Made by a program: the position numbers and the translations under genes. The notes under the pieces were generated by a model. It saw nothing but the letters and a program-made list of their open reading frames with translations, had not been told where the DNA came from and ran no database searches. 64,000 bases of DNA from an uncultured Alphaproteobacteria bacterium (GTDB lineage: Bacteria > Pseudomonadota > Alphaproteobacteria > HIMB59), in contig CABYGG010000001.1 of NCBI GenBank assembly GCA_902518505.1, positions 144,739 through 208,738 of the forward strand. The letters run 5' to 3'. Positions 45,242-52,756 of this stretch are shown here, piece by piece; the stretch's first letter is position 1; each line of letters opens with the position of its first letter.

Positions 45242-46324
45242 ATGGCAGAAATAGAAATTAAAAATTTACATAAATCTTTTGGAGATTTCGTAGCAGTGAA
45301 AAACTCCAACCTTATTATTGAAAATAAAGAATTCTTTGTTTTACTCGGTCCTTCAGGTTGTGGAAAAACTACCACTTTGAGAATGATTGCTGGTTTAGAG
45401 CTGCCAACTTCTGGAAATATATATTTGGATAAGGAAGATGTGGGCTATCTAAGGGCCTCTCAGCGAGATATAGCCTTTGTTTTTCAGCTTTTTGCACTCT
45501 ATCCACACATGAATGTAAGAAATAATCTGGCTTTCCCACTAAAAATGCAAAAGCTCTCACGAAGCGAAATAGATGCTAAAGTTCTGGAAGCCGCAAAGCT
45601 TCTCAGAATTGATCACTTATTAAAATCAAAAGTATCCTCTTTAGCAGGAGGTGATCGTCAACGTGTTGCACTCGGAAGAGCCCTAGTTAGAAGACCTAAA
45701 GCATTTTTAATGGATGAACCTTTGGGTACACTTGATGCAGAATTTAGAGAATTGATGTGTTTGGAATTAAGAAAACTTCACGATGATATTGATGCAACTA
45801 CAGTTTATGTAACACACGATCAACAAGAGGCAATGTCGATGGCTGATCGAATAGCAGTAATGAATGAGGGAGTGGTGTTGCAGGCAGACTCACCAAAAGT
45901 TATTTATAATAAACCTAAAACAAAGTTTGTTGCCAATTTTATTGGATCACCAGGAATGAACTTCATACCAATAAATGAAAAAATTTCTCCTAGTCAATCA
46001 AGTATTAAATTATTAGACTCATCATTAAATATTCCTGAACAAAAAGAAGGAACAGATTCCAATGAAAATTTTTTAGGTGTAAGACCGGAAAATTTAAAAT
46101 TAGTTTCAGAAAATGGTGTAAAAGGCAATGTCTTTGGTGTTGAATATTTAGGTTCAAGAAAAATTCTTACAATTGAAACTCAACTAGGAAATATAAAAAT
46201 TCGAGTTGATAGCGACACACAAGTTAATATTAATGAGCAAATTCAATTTGATACTCTTAATAATAATCAAATAATTTTTGATGGTTCAAATGATAAGGCA
46301 CTTCAAAGTGAGTTTATGAATTAA
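45242..46324 (+). CDS. ABC importer ATPase 1, with altered signature motif
   Basis: 360 residues from ATG 45242 (AEIEIKNLHKSFGDF). Walker A GPSGCGKTT, Q-loop FVFQLFALYPH, Walker B AFLMDEPLGTLD and switch His VTHDQQEAM are intact, but the signature reads LAGGDRQ instead of LSGGQRQ: the ATP-contacting Ser is Ala. A MalK-like regulatory domain follows (GVRPENLKLV). With the normal ATPase encoded next it likely forms an asymmetric heterodimer, as in glycerol GlpS/GlpT-type systems. Confidence 0.88.
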   Translation: MAEIEIKNLHKSFGDFVAVKNSNLIIENKEFFVLLGPSGCGKTTTLRMIAGLELPTSGNIYLDKEDVGYLRASQRDIAFVFQLFALYPHMNVRNNLAFPLKMQKLSRSEIDAKVLEAAKLLRIDHLLKSKVSSLAGGDRQRVALGRALVRRPKAFLMDEPLGTLDAEFRELMCLELRKLHDDIDATTVYVTHDQQEAMSMADRIAVMNEGVVLQADSPKVIYNKPKTKFVANFIGSPGMNFIPINEKISPSQSSIKLLDSSLNIPEQKEGTDSNENFLGVRPENLKLVSENGVKGNVFGVEYLGSRKILTIETQLGNIKIRVDSDTQVNINEQIQFDTLNNNQIIFDGSNDKALQSEFMN

Positions 46325-47334
46325 TGTCTAAAGTAGAACTACAAAATATTACAAAAATATATGATAAAACTATTAAGGCTTTAGAAGATATTAGTTTTAC
46401 AGTAAACGATGGAGAGTTTTTTGTATTATTGGGGCCAACCGGTGCAGGTAAAACAACAACATTAAGATCAATAGCAGGTTTAGAAAAAATTGATAAAGGA
46501 AAGATCCTTTTTGATGATGAGGATTTCTCACAAGCACAACCTGCAGCAAGAGACACAGCATTTGTATTTCAACAATACTCTTTATACCCTCATTATAAGG
46601 TTTACGACAATTTAGCTTTTCCTCTTCGATCCCCTCTTAGAAAAATCCCAGAAGATAAGATTAGAGAAAAAGTCACAAAAATAGCGGAAATGTTGAAGAT
46701 TTCTGCTAAATTAGACAACAAAGCCACTGAATTATCCGGCGGAGAAATGCAAAGAGTTGCGATAGGTCGTGCTCTAGTCAGAGACCCAAGTATATATTTA
46801 ATGGACGAACCCCTTTCATCTCTTGATGCAAAATTAAGGGAAAGTTTGAGAGTCGAACTGAAAAAAATCCAATTAAATTTAGGCTCCACAATTCTCTATG
46901 TCACACATGATCAAGCTGAAGCCACAACTATGGCAGATCGCATCGGAGTATTAGAAAATGGTAAGATCGCCCAGATTGATAAGCCAGAAGATATATACAA
47001 TAATCCAAAATCTATTTATGTAGCAAATAGATTAGGCTCACCAAAAATTAATATTCTCAACAGAACTACTTTAAATGCTTCATCACCAGATAAAGCAAGT
47101 CAACTTGGTTTAAGACCTGAGCACATTAAGATAGGAGAAGGTGAACTTTCAGGCTCAATTAAAACTGTTGAGTCTCTCGGTGCAGAAACTGTTGTAGAGT
47201 TAGATTTTAATGGAGCAGAAATTTTATCCTTATATCAAGGAGCATTCCAAGGACAAAAAGGGGACAAAGTAAATTTCGCGATAGATCAAAATAAAATTTT
47301 GTTTTTTGACGAAAAAGGAATTAGCGTGCAATGA
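46324..47334 (+). CDS. ABC importer ATPase 2
   Basis: 336 residues. Walker A GPTGAGKTT, signature LSGGEMQRVAIGRAL, Walker B YLMDEPLSSLD and VTHDQAEATTMADRI are all canonical. The C-terminal OB-like domain has LGLRPEHIKIG. It overlaps ATPase 1 by one base and the dhaL-like gene by 4, so subunit and kinase synthesis are coupled. Confidence 0.9.
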   Translation: MSKVELQNITKIYDKTIKALEDISFTVNDGEFFVLLGPTGAGKTTTLRSIAGLEKIDKGKILFDDEDFSQAQPAARDTAFVFQQYSLYPHYKVYDNLAFPLRSPLRKIPEDKIREKVTKIAEMLKISAKLDNKATELSGGEMQRVAIGRALVRDPSIYLMDEPLSSLDAKLRESLRVELKKIQLNLGSTILYVTHDQAEATTMADRIGVLENGKIAQIDKPEDIYNNPKSIYVANRLGSPKINILNRTTLNASSPDKASQLGLRPEHIKIGEGELSGSIKTVESLGAETVVELDFNGAEILSLYQGAFQGQKGDKVNFAIDQNKILFFDEKGISVQ

Positions 47335-47960
47335 GTGTTAATTTTTTAATCCATAGAGCAAAAGAAATTCAAGCTGTAATTGATGCAAATGCAAGTGAAA
47401 TAGAAAAATTGGACCAAGAAATAGGAGATGGGGATCATATTTTTAATGTCCAAAGAGGGATCAAGCTTGTTATAGAATTAGAAGCTGTAATTAAAGATTT
47501 GCCAATATCTAAAGCTCTAAACCAAATAGCAATGAAAGTTCTTTCTGGTATTGGTGGCTCATCAGGAGCCCTGTTTGGCACATTGTTTATGACTATGGCC
47601 AAAGGTAAGGATATAGATAATGGTGTTGATTATAAAAAGGCAATCGAAATTTTTGCAGATGGCGTTGAAGCTGTAAAACAAAGAGGTAAAGCAGATGTAG
47701 GTGAAAAAACAATGATGGATGTTCTCATACCTGTATCTAACTGCCTTAAAAAAGGTGTCGAGGATAACAAAGATGTTAAAGAGATACTTCAAGAAGCTAT
47801 AGAAGTGGCGGAAAAAGGGATGTTTTCAACAAAAGATCTTTTAGCTACAAAAGGGAGAGCTTCTTTTTTAGGAGAGCGAGCGAAAGGTCATATCGATCCT
47901 GGAGCCAGGTCTTCACAATTAATGATAAAAACTGTCTGTGAGTCAGTGTTAAATAGTTAG
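47331..47960 (+). CDS. dhaL: DhaL-family kinase subunit
   Basis: 209 residues. LDQEIGDGDHIFNVQRG carries the Asp residues that bind Mg-ADP (normally GDGDHG), SGIGGSSGALFGT forms the nucleotide cap, and KADVGEKTMMDVL and GRASFLGERAKGHIDPGA are typical. With DhaK it phosphorylates dihydroxyacetone or a related keto-sugar such as erythrulose. No PTS DhaM gene is present, so ATP is presumably the phosphate donor, the phosphate passing directly in a DhaKL complex. Confidence 0.87.
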   Translation: MSVNFLIHRAKEIQAVIDANASEIEKLDQEIGDGDHIFNVQRGIKLVIELEAVIKDLPISKALNQIAMKVLSGIGGSSGALFGTLFMTMAKGKDIDNGVDYKKAIEIFADGVEAVKQRGKADVGEKTMMDVLIPVSNCLKKGVEDNKDVKEILQEAIEVAEKGMFSTKDLLATKGRASFLGERAKGHIDPGARSSQLMIKTVCESVLNS

Positions 47961-47969
47961 GAGGATACT

Positions 47970-48962
47970 ATGAAAAAATTTATGAATTCAGCGGATGATT
48001 TTCTAAAGGAGAGTCTGCAAGGTTTTGGTGCTGCGCATCAAGATATTGTTAACTGCCACTACGACCCCAACTTCATTACTAGAGCCACTCCCACAAAAGA
48101 GGGAAAAGTAGCTCTGATCAGTGGAGGGGGGAGTGGACACGAACCCATGCATGGTGGCTTAGTCGGCTACGGTATGCTGGATGCAGCCTGCCCTGGATTT
48201 GTTTTTTCATCTCCTACACCAGATCAAATGTTGGCTGCTGCTGAAAAAGTAGATAGCGGAGCTGGAGTTTTATTTATCGTTAAAAACTATTCTGGAGATG
48301 TAATGAATTTCCAAATGGCAGCTGAGATGATGCAAGGTCCAAATGAGTCTGTATTGACAAATGACGATGTTGCTGTAGAGGACTCTTCATTTACAACTGG
48401 TAGAAGAGGTGTTGCCGCTACTGTTGTTGTTGAAAAAATAGTTGGTTCTTTAGCTGAGCACGGAGGTAGCTTACAAGAATGTAAAGCCTTAGGAGATAAG
48501 GTAAATAAAAATTCAGGTTCTATGGGAGTTGCATTTTCAAGTTGCACTGTCCCTGCTGCAGGAAAACCAAATTTTGATATAGGTGATGATGAAATGGAAT
48601 TCGGTGTTGGAATTCATGGTGAACCTGGAAGAAGAAGAGATAAAATGAAATCTGCACAAGAGATTACAAACGAGTTATTAGAGGCAATTAATGAGGATTT
48701 AAAGCCTGAGACAAACGAAGAAATTCTTTTATTCGTCAATGGTATGGGAGGTACTCCTTTAACAGAGCTATACCTAATTTATGACAATGCTAAAAATATG
48801 TTAGACAAAAAAAATATAAAGATATCTAGGTCTCTTGTTGGAAATTATTGCACTTCTCTTGAAATGCAGGGTGCTTCAATTACTCTTACGAAACTTGACG
48901 AAGAGCTTTTAAAGCACTGGGACTCATCTGTTCACACAGCAGCTATGAGATGGGGTGTCTAA
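47970..48962 (+). CDS. dhaK: DhaK-family dihydroxyacetone/keto-sugar kinase subunit
   Basis: 330 residues; an AGGAGGATACT site lies just before the ATG. ISGGGSGHEPMHGGLVGYGMLDA binds the substrate; GVGIHGEPGRRR has the His that forms a hemiaminal with the keto group. The C-terminal HTAAMRWGV is conserved in the family. Last gene of the ABC operon; the strong terminator at 48970 follows at once. It links uptake to phosphorylation of a triose or tetrulose. Confidence 0.92.
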   Translation: MKKFMNSADDFLKESLQGFGAAHQDIVNCHYDPNFITRATPTKEGKVALISGGGSGHEPMHGGLVGYGMLDAACPGFVFSSPTPDQMLAAAEKVDSGAGVLFIVKNYSGDVMNFQMAAEMMQGPNESVLTNDDVAVEDSSFTTGRRGVAATVVVEKIVGSLAEHGGSLQECKALGDKVNKNSGSMGVAFSSCTVPAAGKPNFDIGDDEMEFGVGIHGEPGRRRDKMKSAQEITNELLEAINEDLKPETNEEILLFVNGMGGTPLTELYLIYDNAKNMLDKKNIKISRSLVGNYCTSLEMQGASITLTKLDEELLKHWDSSVHTAAMRWGV

Positions 48963-48969
48963 AAACCAT

Positions 48970-48997
48970 AAAGCCTTTAGATCTGTCTAAAGGCTTT
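48970..48997 (+). terminator. Rho-independent terminator after dhaK
   Basis: A perfect 12-base-pair stem (AAAGCCTTTAGA with TCTAAAGGCTTT) and a TCTG loop, followed by TTATATTTG. It begins 7 bases after the dhaK stop. The symmetric A/T flanks would also let it serve the opposite strand. Confidence 0.8.
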
Positions 48998-49022
48998 TAT
49001 ATTTGTCTGATCACATTCATCA

Positions 49023-49310
49023 TTAGTGATTATGATGATCTAATGTAACCTCGCCAACTACTGTCTCGACTGAGACCCTATTTTCTATATTAGTATTTAA
49101 TCTTTTTTCCCGTGCAGCATCTGCTGCTTTCATAGTTTCAGCATCAGGATAAATTGTAACTGCCATTAATGTAACATCATCGATTCTAATGCCAATTAAC
49201 TGACTTGCTTGTGGGAATTCTGTGGGTGCACTTTGTACGTACCCTTGTGTTTGTTCGTCAGCTGCCTCCTTTGAGTCCATTTTTACTGTTGTTACTCTTG
49301 CTATACTCAT
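49023..49310 (-). CDS. Unknown small protein (dimeric barrel-like)
   Basis: 95 residues. An AGGAGGTTAATAA site stands before the ATG, so it is well translated. ARVTTVKMDSKEAADEQTQGYVQ and VTLMAVTIYPDAETMKAADAARE look like the beta-alpha-beta pattern of the antibiotic-biosynthesis-monooxygenase/EthD type of small barrel. The His-rich end (LDHHNH) could bind metal. No family can be named. Confidence 0.65.
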   Translation of the reverse strand: MSIARVTTVKMDSKEAADEQTQGYVQSAPTEFPQASQLIGIRIDDVTLMAVTIYPDAETMKAADAAREKRLNTNIENRVSVETVVGEVTLDHHNH

Positions 49311-49452
49311 TTATTAACCTCCTTAGTTGTGAGCTAAATAATTTAGTTCTTAGTCAAGAGTACACTCTATTAACAATTAAATTAAATATTTTATAGACTA
49401 ATTGACCTGACTATTTTGCATATCAAAAGATAAAATAATTTTTGTTAGATAA

Positions 49453-49659
49453 TTAGCTATAGAAGTATATTAAGAAGCCGAAAATAAAAATAAAAATTAA
49501 AAAATAGCTAATTGCTGATTTTTTAAAGTATATCTCTGATTTAAACAGAATATTAAATATTTTATAGCTAGCAAATATTACTAGTGCTATTACGGCTAGA
49601 GTAATAAGCCACGTTCCTAAAAAATTAATTGAAAAAAGTTTATCTAAGTTTTGTTCCAT
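49453..49659 (-). CDS. Small two-helix membrane protein
   Basis: 68 residues with hydrophobic stretches FLGTWLITLAVIALVIFASY and SYFLIFIFIFGFLIYFYS. The family is not recognised. It lies at the left side of the tRNA-linked island. The ~180 bases after it (49660-49840) contain no convincing gene, only a short stretch resembling the tRNA-Ala 3' end near 49674. Confidence 0.5.
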   Translation of the reverse strand: MEQNLDKLFSINFLGTWLITLAVIALVIFASYKIFNILFKSEIYFKKSAISYFLIFIFIFGFLIYFYS

Positions 49660-49840
49660 TTTTTAATCTTACCTTGGTGGACCAAATATCCAAGAATTGG
49701 AACACCCAGTACTTACTGTTATTAAAATATAAAGATCATTTACAAAATGCTCAATATATTAATAAAAACCAACAGGATCAGGACCTATATGACACAGGGA
49801 TAGTTGATTATTAACACCACATGGATACCCAGATATAAAG

Positions 49841-50092
49841 ATGTCAAAAAACCTCAATGAAAATCAACTTCTAGCAGTTCAGTTAGTAGCTCAAGGGAGA
49901 TCAGGAAAAGAAATAGCAAAACAATTAAGTGTAACTGAAGAAACGATATCAAGATGGAAAAAACAACCAGCGTTTATTGCGCTGGTTAACGACCTATTGG
50001 GTCAGCTCAGAGACACCACGCAGCAGAAGATGAGAAATTTAGTTCTCCTTGCTTTAGAGATATTAGATAAAAAGTTTGCAGAGATGTTCTGA
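49841..50092 (+). CDS. Short phage-type helix-turn-helix protein
   Basis: 83 residues. QLVAQGRSGKEIAKQLSVTEETISRWKKQPAF is a clear helix-turn-helix of the phBC6A51/terminase-small-subunit-like group. Members are usually longer, with a second helical half; here the protein ends abruptly at EILDKKFAEMF, 18 bases before the first leader-bearing gene. This suggests truncation at a recombination junction. It may bind DNA in the mobile element from which it derives. Confidence 0.7.
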   Translation: MSKNLNENQLLAVQLVAQGRSGKEIAKQLSVTEETISRWKKQPAFIALVNDLLGQLRDTTQQKMRNLVLLALEILDKKFAEMF

Positions 50093-50110
50093 TTTTCTTA
50101 ATATTAGAAT

Positions 50111-51466
50111 ATGAAAACCCTCTTAGCCCTATTGTTATTAATCCCTAGTTTGAGTTGGGGACTTACTTTCAAGGATGGGAAACAAGTTGATAGCGATCAA
50201 AATAACTTAAAAGATTACGATACAAATATTGAATGGAAGATAAATAATCCATTTCAAGTTTTCTTACCTTTGGATCAATTACAAAGCAACATTGATTTTT
50301 ATAAATCTTCTAATAGTGCATTTATTTGTAAGCATGATGAAGATGGTTTTAATAATGATTTCGTTACTTTTAACAACAATGAATTTCGCGAGTCATTAAA
50401 GCAATCATTTAACAAAACATTTACAGATTGGGATACCATGGATGAATTTTCAGCAGCAATGTTAGAATTTTCTCTAGCAAGTTGTAAAACAATGTTATCT
50501 GGTATTGAAAAAGATAAAAAAGAATTATTAAGTTTCATCATTGAAATCTCAAAATTAGAAAAATTTTATTCTATTACTCCTGAATGGGTAATGGATCATA
50601 GTGGACCTTTTTGGTTTGCACGACATATACCTCCTATTTTAATGGCATGGAGTTATGTACGCGATATAGCAACTAATGAGCAACAGCTACAAATGCACAA
50701 ATGGATTGATAGCTTGTACAATCAATTGATTGTTGATGATAATTGTCTTGAGTGGAAAGCGGGATCTTGTTTTGCAAATCATGCTTATAGTGTCCGCAAT
50801 GCATTGATAACAATGGCTATTATGTTAGATGATGAAAAAAAGTTTAACCATAATGTTAAAGCTTTTTTTAAAGTTTTGAAAATGAATATTCGCAAAGATG
50901 GTTTACTAGAAAATGAGCTACGTCGAGGACATTGTAGCTCTCATTACCATATATTTACATTTAGTGCCCTTTTTGGTGTTTTACAGAACTTACAAGCGCA
51001 GGATTACGATTACTACAACGAGGAGCTTGGCAATGGTTTTACTATTAAAGATATTATAAATGCAACATTCAATAAATTCCTAATTTATCCAAAAAAATAT
51101 TTAGCTTCAGTTAAAGATCCATATGCGATAGATACATGCCCGACTAAAGGTCAGAAATTTGTTTATGAGTATGAGCAAATTGATTTTTTTCAAACATCAT
51201 TATTTGGCTTTGTTTCTCTCTTTGAAAATAATGTAAATAATGCACAAGAAATTGATTTTTCAAATATTCAAAAGCTTCAAATAATTTGGGATGAAAAAAA
51301 ATCAGATGGAAACAAATATATCTATGAGGATTATAATGAAAATGGAAAGTTAGATTCATTATATTATGTTACCTACGATGTGAGGAAAGATATGTATAAT
51401 CATACATGGGGAAATGCCGTTTATGGAGGAAATCCTATACTTCTAAATAAAATTAATTTTGATTAA
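50111..51466 (+). CDS. Secreted alginate-lyase-like polysaccharide lyase
   Basis: 451 residues. The first 17 residues are a signal peptide ending LLLLIPSLSWG, followed by the shared LTFKDGKQVD. The core has an alpha-barrel lyase pattern: WKAGSCFANHAYSVRNALITMA, then DGLLENELRRGHCSSHYHIFTFSAL, resembling the Asn-His and Arg/His-Tyr catalytic regions of alginate lyases. It probably cleaves an acidic polysaccharide outside the cytoplasm. The fold assignment is by pattern; the substrate is uncertain. Confidence 0.72.
   Translation: MKTLLALLLLIPSLSWGLTFKDGKQVDSDQNNLKDYDTNIEWKINNPFQVFLPLDQLQSNIDFYKSSNSAFICKHDEDGFNNDFVTFNNNEFRESLKQSFNKTFTDWDTMDEFSAAMLEFSLASCKTMLSGIEKDKKELLSFIIEISKLEKFYSITPEWVMDHSGPFWFARHIPPILMAWSYVRDIATNEQQLQMHKWIDSLYNQLIVDDNCLEWKAGSCFANHAYSVRNALITMAIMLDDEKKFNHNVKAFFKVLKMNIRKDGLLENELRRGHCSSHYHIFTFSALFGVLQNLQAQDYDYYNEELGNGFTIKDIINATFNKFLIYPKKYLASVKDPYAIDTCPTKGQKFVYEYEQIDFFQTSLFGFVSLFENNVNNAQEIDFSNIQKLQIIWDEKKSDGNKYIYEDYNENGKLDSLYYVTYDVRKDMYNHTWGNAVYGGNPILLNKINFD
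50121..50160 (+). repeat. Leader repeat copy 1
   Basis: These 40 bases are identical to 51481-51520, and the last 32 of them (50129-50160) are identical to 52481-52512. They encode the signal peptide end of the lyase. Synonymous codons are identical across copies, so the conservation is at DNA level. Confidence 0.95.
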
Positions 51467-51470
51467 ATTT

Positions 51471-52472
51471 ATGAAAACTATCTTAGCCCTATTGTTATTA
51501 ATCCCTAGTTTGAGTTGGGGATTAACTTTTAAGAATGGAAAACAAGAGGGTAGTTATCAAGGTATTGGCTGGCCAACAATTGAAAAGCATGGATTAGATG
51601 CAGGTAAAGAATGGAGCCAATCTGTTGATACTGAATTTACTAGATTTGGCCAATCTTCGCATAGATTTGAATTTAGAGCTTTAGATTGTAAAGGTTTTGA
51701 TTGTGGAAGAGGAGAGTACAAAGGGTCTTTTGGCAGAACTGAAGCTTATATTAATACAAAAGAGACAGGAGAGAATTGGTATGCTTGGTCATTTTATATT
51801 GATGACTCAGAACTTACGTATAATACAGGCACAATCAATAAAACTAAAAGTCTTTTAGAGGAACTAGACTTAGCCCTTAATGAAGATGACCAGAAGGTTG
51901 ACGAGGAAGTTAATAATCACTTAATACAATTTGGTCAAATGAAATTAGCACATGAAAATAAAGTTTTTTCACACTGCAGAGAAAATGGTTCTGAAAATGT
52001 TTTTATCCTTCAATATAAAAAAAGAAATAAAGGATTAGCAATTTCTAGAACACACTGTACTAAAGAGACCGTTGTAGAGACTCATGAGACTGCATTACTT
52101 ATACCAGAAAATATTTTATTTAATCAATGGCACGATATTGTTGTTCATGCTAACTGGGGAAATGAAGGATTTTTAAAATTTTATATAAATGGTGATTTAA
52201 AATATGCCGAAGAAGGTTTTATAACTAACCAATACTCTTACAAAGGCAAAACCTATGGTCCCTCATTTAGATATGGCATATATCATAACAATGCTCCAAA
52301 AAGTTTTAACGGTAAAATTACTGCATGGTATGATGGAATTGCTAGAGCAAAAAAATGCACAGACAAAAATTTTTCTGAATTGTTAAATAACTTAGGATAC
52401 TCGTGTGACTCTTTAGGTGACAAAGATAATCAAGTTATAAACCCTTATTTTATGGAGGTTTCAGATTGGTAA
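51471..52472 (+). CDS. Secreted polysaccharide lyase-like jelly-roll protein
   Basis: 333 residues from ATG 51471; an earlier TTG would add four residues. The same leader as the gene before (ILALLLLIPSLSWG, then LTFKNGKQ) is followed by an unrelated domain: SSHRFEFRALDCKGFDCGRGEY, YAWSFYIDDSEL and FNQWHDIVVHANWG with FLKFYINGDLKYAEEG. This is the concanavalin-like jelly roll of heparin-lyase/PL-type proteins. It likely binds or cleaves polysaccharide. It starts 4 bases after the previous gene. Confidence 0.72.
   Translation: MKTILALLLLIPSLSWGLTFKNGKQEGSYQGIGWPTIEKHGLDAGKEWSQSVDTEFTRFGQSSHRFEFRALDCKGFDCGRGEYKGSFGRTEAYINTKETGENWYAWSFYIDDSELTYNTGTINKTKSLLEELDLALNEDDQKVDEEVNNHLIQFGQMKLAHENKVFSHCRENGSENVFILQYKKRNKGLAISRTHCTKETVVETHETALLIPENILFNQWHDIVVHANWGNEGFLKFYINGDLKYAEEGFITNQYSYKGKTYGPSFRYGIYHNNAPKSFNGKITAWYDGIARAKKCTDKNFSELLNNLGYSCDSLGDKDNQVINPYFMEVSDW
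51481..51520 (+). repeat. Leader repeat copy 2
   Basis: 40 bases identical to copy 1 at 50121-50160. It lies at the same place relative to the start codon (codons 4 to 17). Confidence 0.95.
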
Positions 52473-52744
52473 AGCTCGCTCTATTGTTATTAATCCCTAG
52501 TTTGAGTTGGGGTTTAACATTCAAAGATGGAAAACAGGTTGATGAAGATAAAACATTTGAAATTATAGAAAATGAAAATTCTAATAAACCATCACAAGGA
52601 GAAATAGTTATTAAAAGAGTAAATGATAACGGTACCCATTACTCTCCCGAATTCAAAATTAAAGGAAAATATGTCTTACCATTAAAATCTATTGTTACTA
52701 AGAATCCCCAAGGAGCTGCTGACAAACACGAATGGAGAGCATAA
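52466..52744 (+). CDS. N-terminal fragment of a secreted FG-GAP protein (ends at an in-frame stop)
   Basis: 92 residues from TTG 52466, overlapping the previous gene by 7 bases. The leader LALLLLIPSLSWG plus LTFKDGKQVDED matches the two genes before. A short segment with GEIVIKRVNDNG and the terminal KHEWRA follow, then TAA at 52742. The same frame stays open right after this single stop and contains the FG-GAP protein at 52757, so this is probably the front of one interrupted gene. Confidence 0.65.
   Translation: MVKLALLLLIPSLSWGLTFKDGKQVDEDKTFEIIENENSNKPSQGEIVIKRVNDNGTHYSPEFKIKGKYVLPLKSIVTKNPQGAADKHEWRA
52481..52512 (+). repeat. Leader repeat copy 3
   Basis: 32 bases identical to parts of copies 1 and 2 (50129-50160 and 51489-51520). 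It diverges upstream, where the start codon is TTG and no MKT codons are kept. Confidence 0.95.
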
Positions 52745-52756
52745 TTAGAGTCTTTC

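Noticed and set aside
49629..49814. 61-residue plus-strand open frame ending YDTGIVDY
   Set aside because: No ribosome site and it overlaps the start of the minus-strand membrane protein; it could be a phage-gene remnant but cannot be supported.
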